Below are positions 7,369 to 8,119 of a stretch of DNA of 8,119 nt, piece after piece. The notes under the pieces were generated by a model, which saw only the letters and a list, made by a program, of their open reading frames with translations, was not told the origin of the DNA and ran no database searches. The stretch covers positions 1 through 8,119 of the forward strand of contig JAJYPA010000360.1 in NCBI GenBank assembly GCA_021795795.1. The letters are read 5' to 3'. The stretch is from Pseudomonadota bacterium (GTDB lineage Bacteria > Pseudomonadota > Gammaproteobacteria > Halothiobacillales > Halothiobacillaceae). Position 1 is the stretch's first letter, and each line of letters starts with the position of its first letter. The position numbers were made by a program, and so were the translations under genes.

Positions 7369-7515
7369 ATGGCTATCCTACGCAATTTACTCACCCCGTT
7401 TCAAGCAGAGTTTTCCGACACCCGACTGGGCGGCGAGCGCTCCCACTGGTTTATCTTTATCTTGCTGGCTGGCTGGCTGGCAATCATCGTCCCCTTTACT
7501 TCCTCCATGAGCTCT
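7369..7515 (+). pseudogene. IS4-family transposase, N-terminal fragment
   Basis: The first 49 codons resemble the N-terminus of IS4-family transposases: L-R-N-L-L-T-P-F-Q-A-E-F, then G-G-E-R-S-H-W-F and I-I-V-P-F-T-S-S-M. Similarity stops after M-S-S, where the family normally continues S-N-L-L; the frame then runs on without meaning to 7692. Between L-L-A and I-I-V-P-F there are four extra residues (G-W-L-A), caused by a GCTG repeat. All catalytic residues are missing. It has the same strand and family as the C-terminal fragment at 232-576, but lies on the other side of the pga genes. That they were once the same IS type is inference from family memory. Confidence 0.75.
7464..7481 (+). repeat. 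GCTG tetranucleotide repeat, 4.5 units
   Basis: Four and a half tandem GCTG units lie inside the IS4 N-terminal fragment. The number of extra units (three, 12 bp) keeps the reading frame and adds four residues not expected in the family. It looks like a slippage expansion in a dead gene. Confidence 0.7.
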
Positions 7516-7980
7516 TACCACCGACCGACAATATGGCGCCATTTCAAAGCGCCTAAAATGGGGTCTCGAACGGTGTTAAGAATGGGTGTTTTTAGCTCCT
7601 TTCGCAATGGCGGTTTTAGGAGATTCTGGGAGCGGCCGCGGGGCGAGGAAACTCTCGCCCTCCAGGATCAGTCGATAGGCGCCGTGGCGTAGCCGATCCA
7701 GGGTGGCCACCCCGAGCATGCGGTTAGCCGGGAAGATATCTCTCCACTCGGCAAAGTCGAGATTGCTAGTCAGCATGGTAGAAACTCGCTCATAACGTTC
7801 GGCGATGAAGTCGTGGAAGTCTTCATCATGGGGTGAAGCATGGGTTTGAGTCCGCAGTCGTCTATGATCAGCAGGGATACTTTGGCTTTGGCGCCGGGAT
7901 AGGGAGTATCCACCAGGGCAGCAGTCTTGGCGTTACTCTGTTCGCGTGCCATCATCCACCGATGAACCCCGATCCCCTAT
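7516..7980 (-). mobile_element. Truncated IS21-family element
   Basis: This is the istB-side end of an IS21-family element in minus orientation. It interrupts the IS4 fragment at about 7516 and is cut off shortly before murJ. The part between the istB stop and the IS4 junction (7516-7575) would be the element's terminal region; I could not place the exact TG...CA terminus or a target duplication. The istA transposase gene, which should lie upstream of istB (to the right here), is missing altogether. Boundaries are approximate. Confidence 0.6.
7576..7972 (-). pseudogene. istB: istB ATPase pseudogene, frameshifted and truncated
   Basis: IstB is the AAA+ helper ATPase of IS21-family transposition. 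Reading on the minus strand from the right, one frame gives a Walker B region, V-S-L-L-I-I-D-D-C-G-L-K-P-M. Near 7825-7830 the homology moves to another frame, which gives D-E-D-F-H-D-F-I-A-E-R-Y-E-R, M-L-T-S-N-L-D-F-A-E-W and D-R-L-R-H-G-A-Y-R, then stops at 7576-7578. Loss of one base near ATG/GAT explains the shift. The N-terminal half with the Walker A loop is absent. Both the frameshift and the truncation make it non-functional. Confidence 0.82.
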
Positions 7981-7993
7981 ATTCTTCGCGCTC

Positions 7994-8119
7994 ATGAGCA
8001 GTCACCACCCCTTGCGCAGCGTGCTCAAGGTAGGCAGCAATACCATGGTGTCACGCCTGTTGGGCTTTGCCCGCGACGTGATTCTGGCGCGGCTCTTTGG
8101 CGCTGGCGAAATGGCCGAT
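7994..8119 (+). CDS. murJ: Lipid II flippase MurJ, 5' end
   Basis: The 42 codons to the window edge read like the N-terminus of MurJ (MviN), the essential inner-membrane flippase that moves lipid II across for peptidoglycan synthesis. The diagnostic stretch is S-R-L-L-G-F-A-R-D followed by I-L-A-R-L-F-G-A-G, the first-helix signature of the family. ATG at 7994 gives the usual short lead of about 20 residues before it. No Shine-Dalgarno sequence is visible before the ATG, and IS21-type sequence ends within about 20 bp upstream, so the native promoter may have been displaced. G+C is 77 of 126 bases (61%), much higher than in pgaD. The gene continues beyond the window. Confidence 0.9.
   Translation, partial: MSSHHPLRSVLKVGSNTMVSRLLGFARDVILARLFGAGEMAD

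Overview
The window centres on a complete four-gene operon, pgaABCD (668-7228, + strand). It encodes synthesis, partial deacetylation and export of the biofilm polysaccharide poly-beta-1,6-N-acetyl-D-glucosamine (PNAG). Gene order, spacing and protein motifs all agree: an outer-membrane TPR/beta-barrel exporter (PgaA), a periplasmic two-domain deacetylase/hydrolase (PgaB), an inner-membrane family 2 glycosyltransferase (PgaC) and its small two-helix partner (PgaD). PgaC would polymerise UDP-GlcNAc at the inner membrane with PgaD. PgaB would trim and de-N-acetylate the chain in the periplasm. PgaA would pass it through the outer membrane. The organism is therefore a Gram-negative (diderm) proteobacterium. 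An acidophile of the Acidithiobacillus kind is my guess from the overall look of the sequence, but nothing here proves it.

Both flanks are decayed mobile-element sequence. On the left (1-667) there is no intact gene. There is a short stretch resembling an IS21-type istB gene (131-178), then the C-terminal end of an IS4-family transposase (232-576) with an intact YREK signature and an in-frame TAG, ending about 90 bp before pgaA. On the right, 140 bp after pgaD, the N-terminal 49 codons of an IS4-family transposase begin (7369-7515). They are cut off by a broken istB pseudogene on the minus strand (7576 to about 7972). Directly after it, with no room for a normal promoter region, comes the 5' end of murJ (lipid II flippase, from 7994 to the window edge).

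The IS4 pieces sit in permuted order: C-terminal piece to the left of pga, N-terminal piece to the right, both on the + strand. That is what two directly repeated IS copies would leave if their outer parts were lost. It suggests pgaABCD arrived or moved as cargo between IS copies. Base composition fits foreign or mosaic origin: the murJ fragment is 61% G+C (77/126 counted), while a 420-base sample of pgaD is about 39%.

The most notable gene-level feature is PgaB. It starts with a perfect twin-arginine (Tat) motif and an AxA cleavage site, not the lipoprotein signal of the E. coli protein. It also has about 48 extra residues inside the deacetylase domain, between the metal/catalytic Asp-Asp and His-His motifs.
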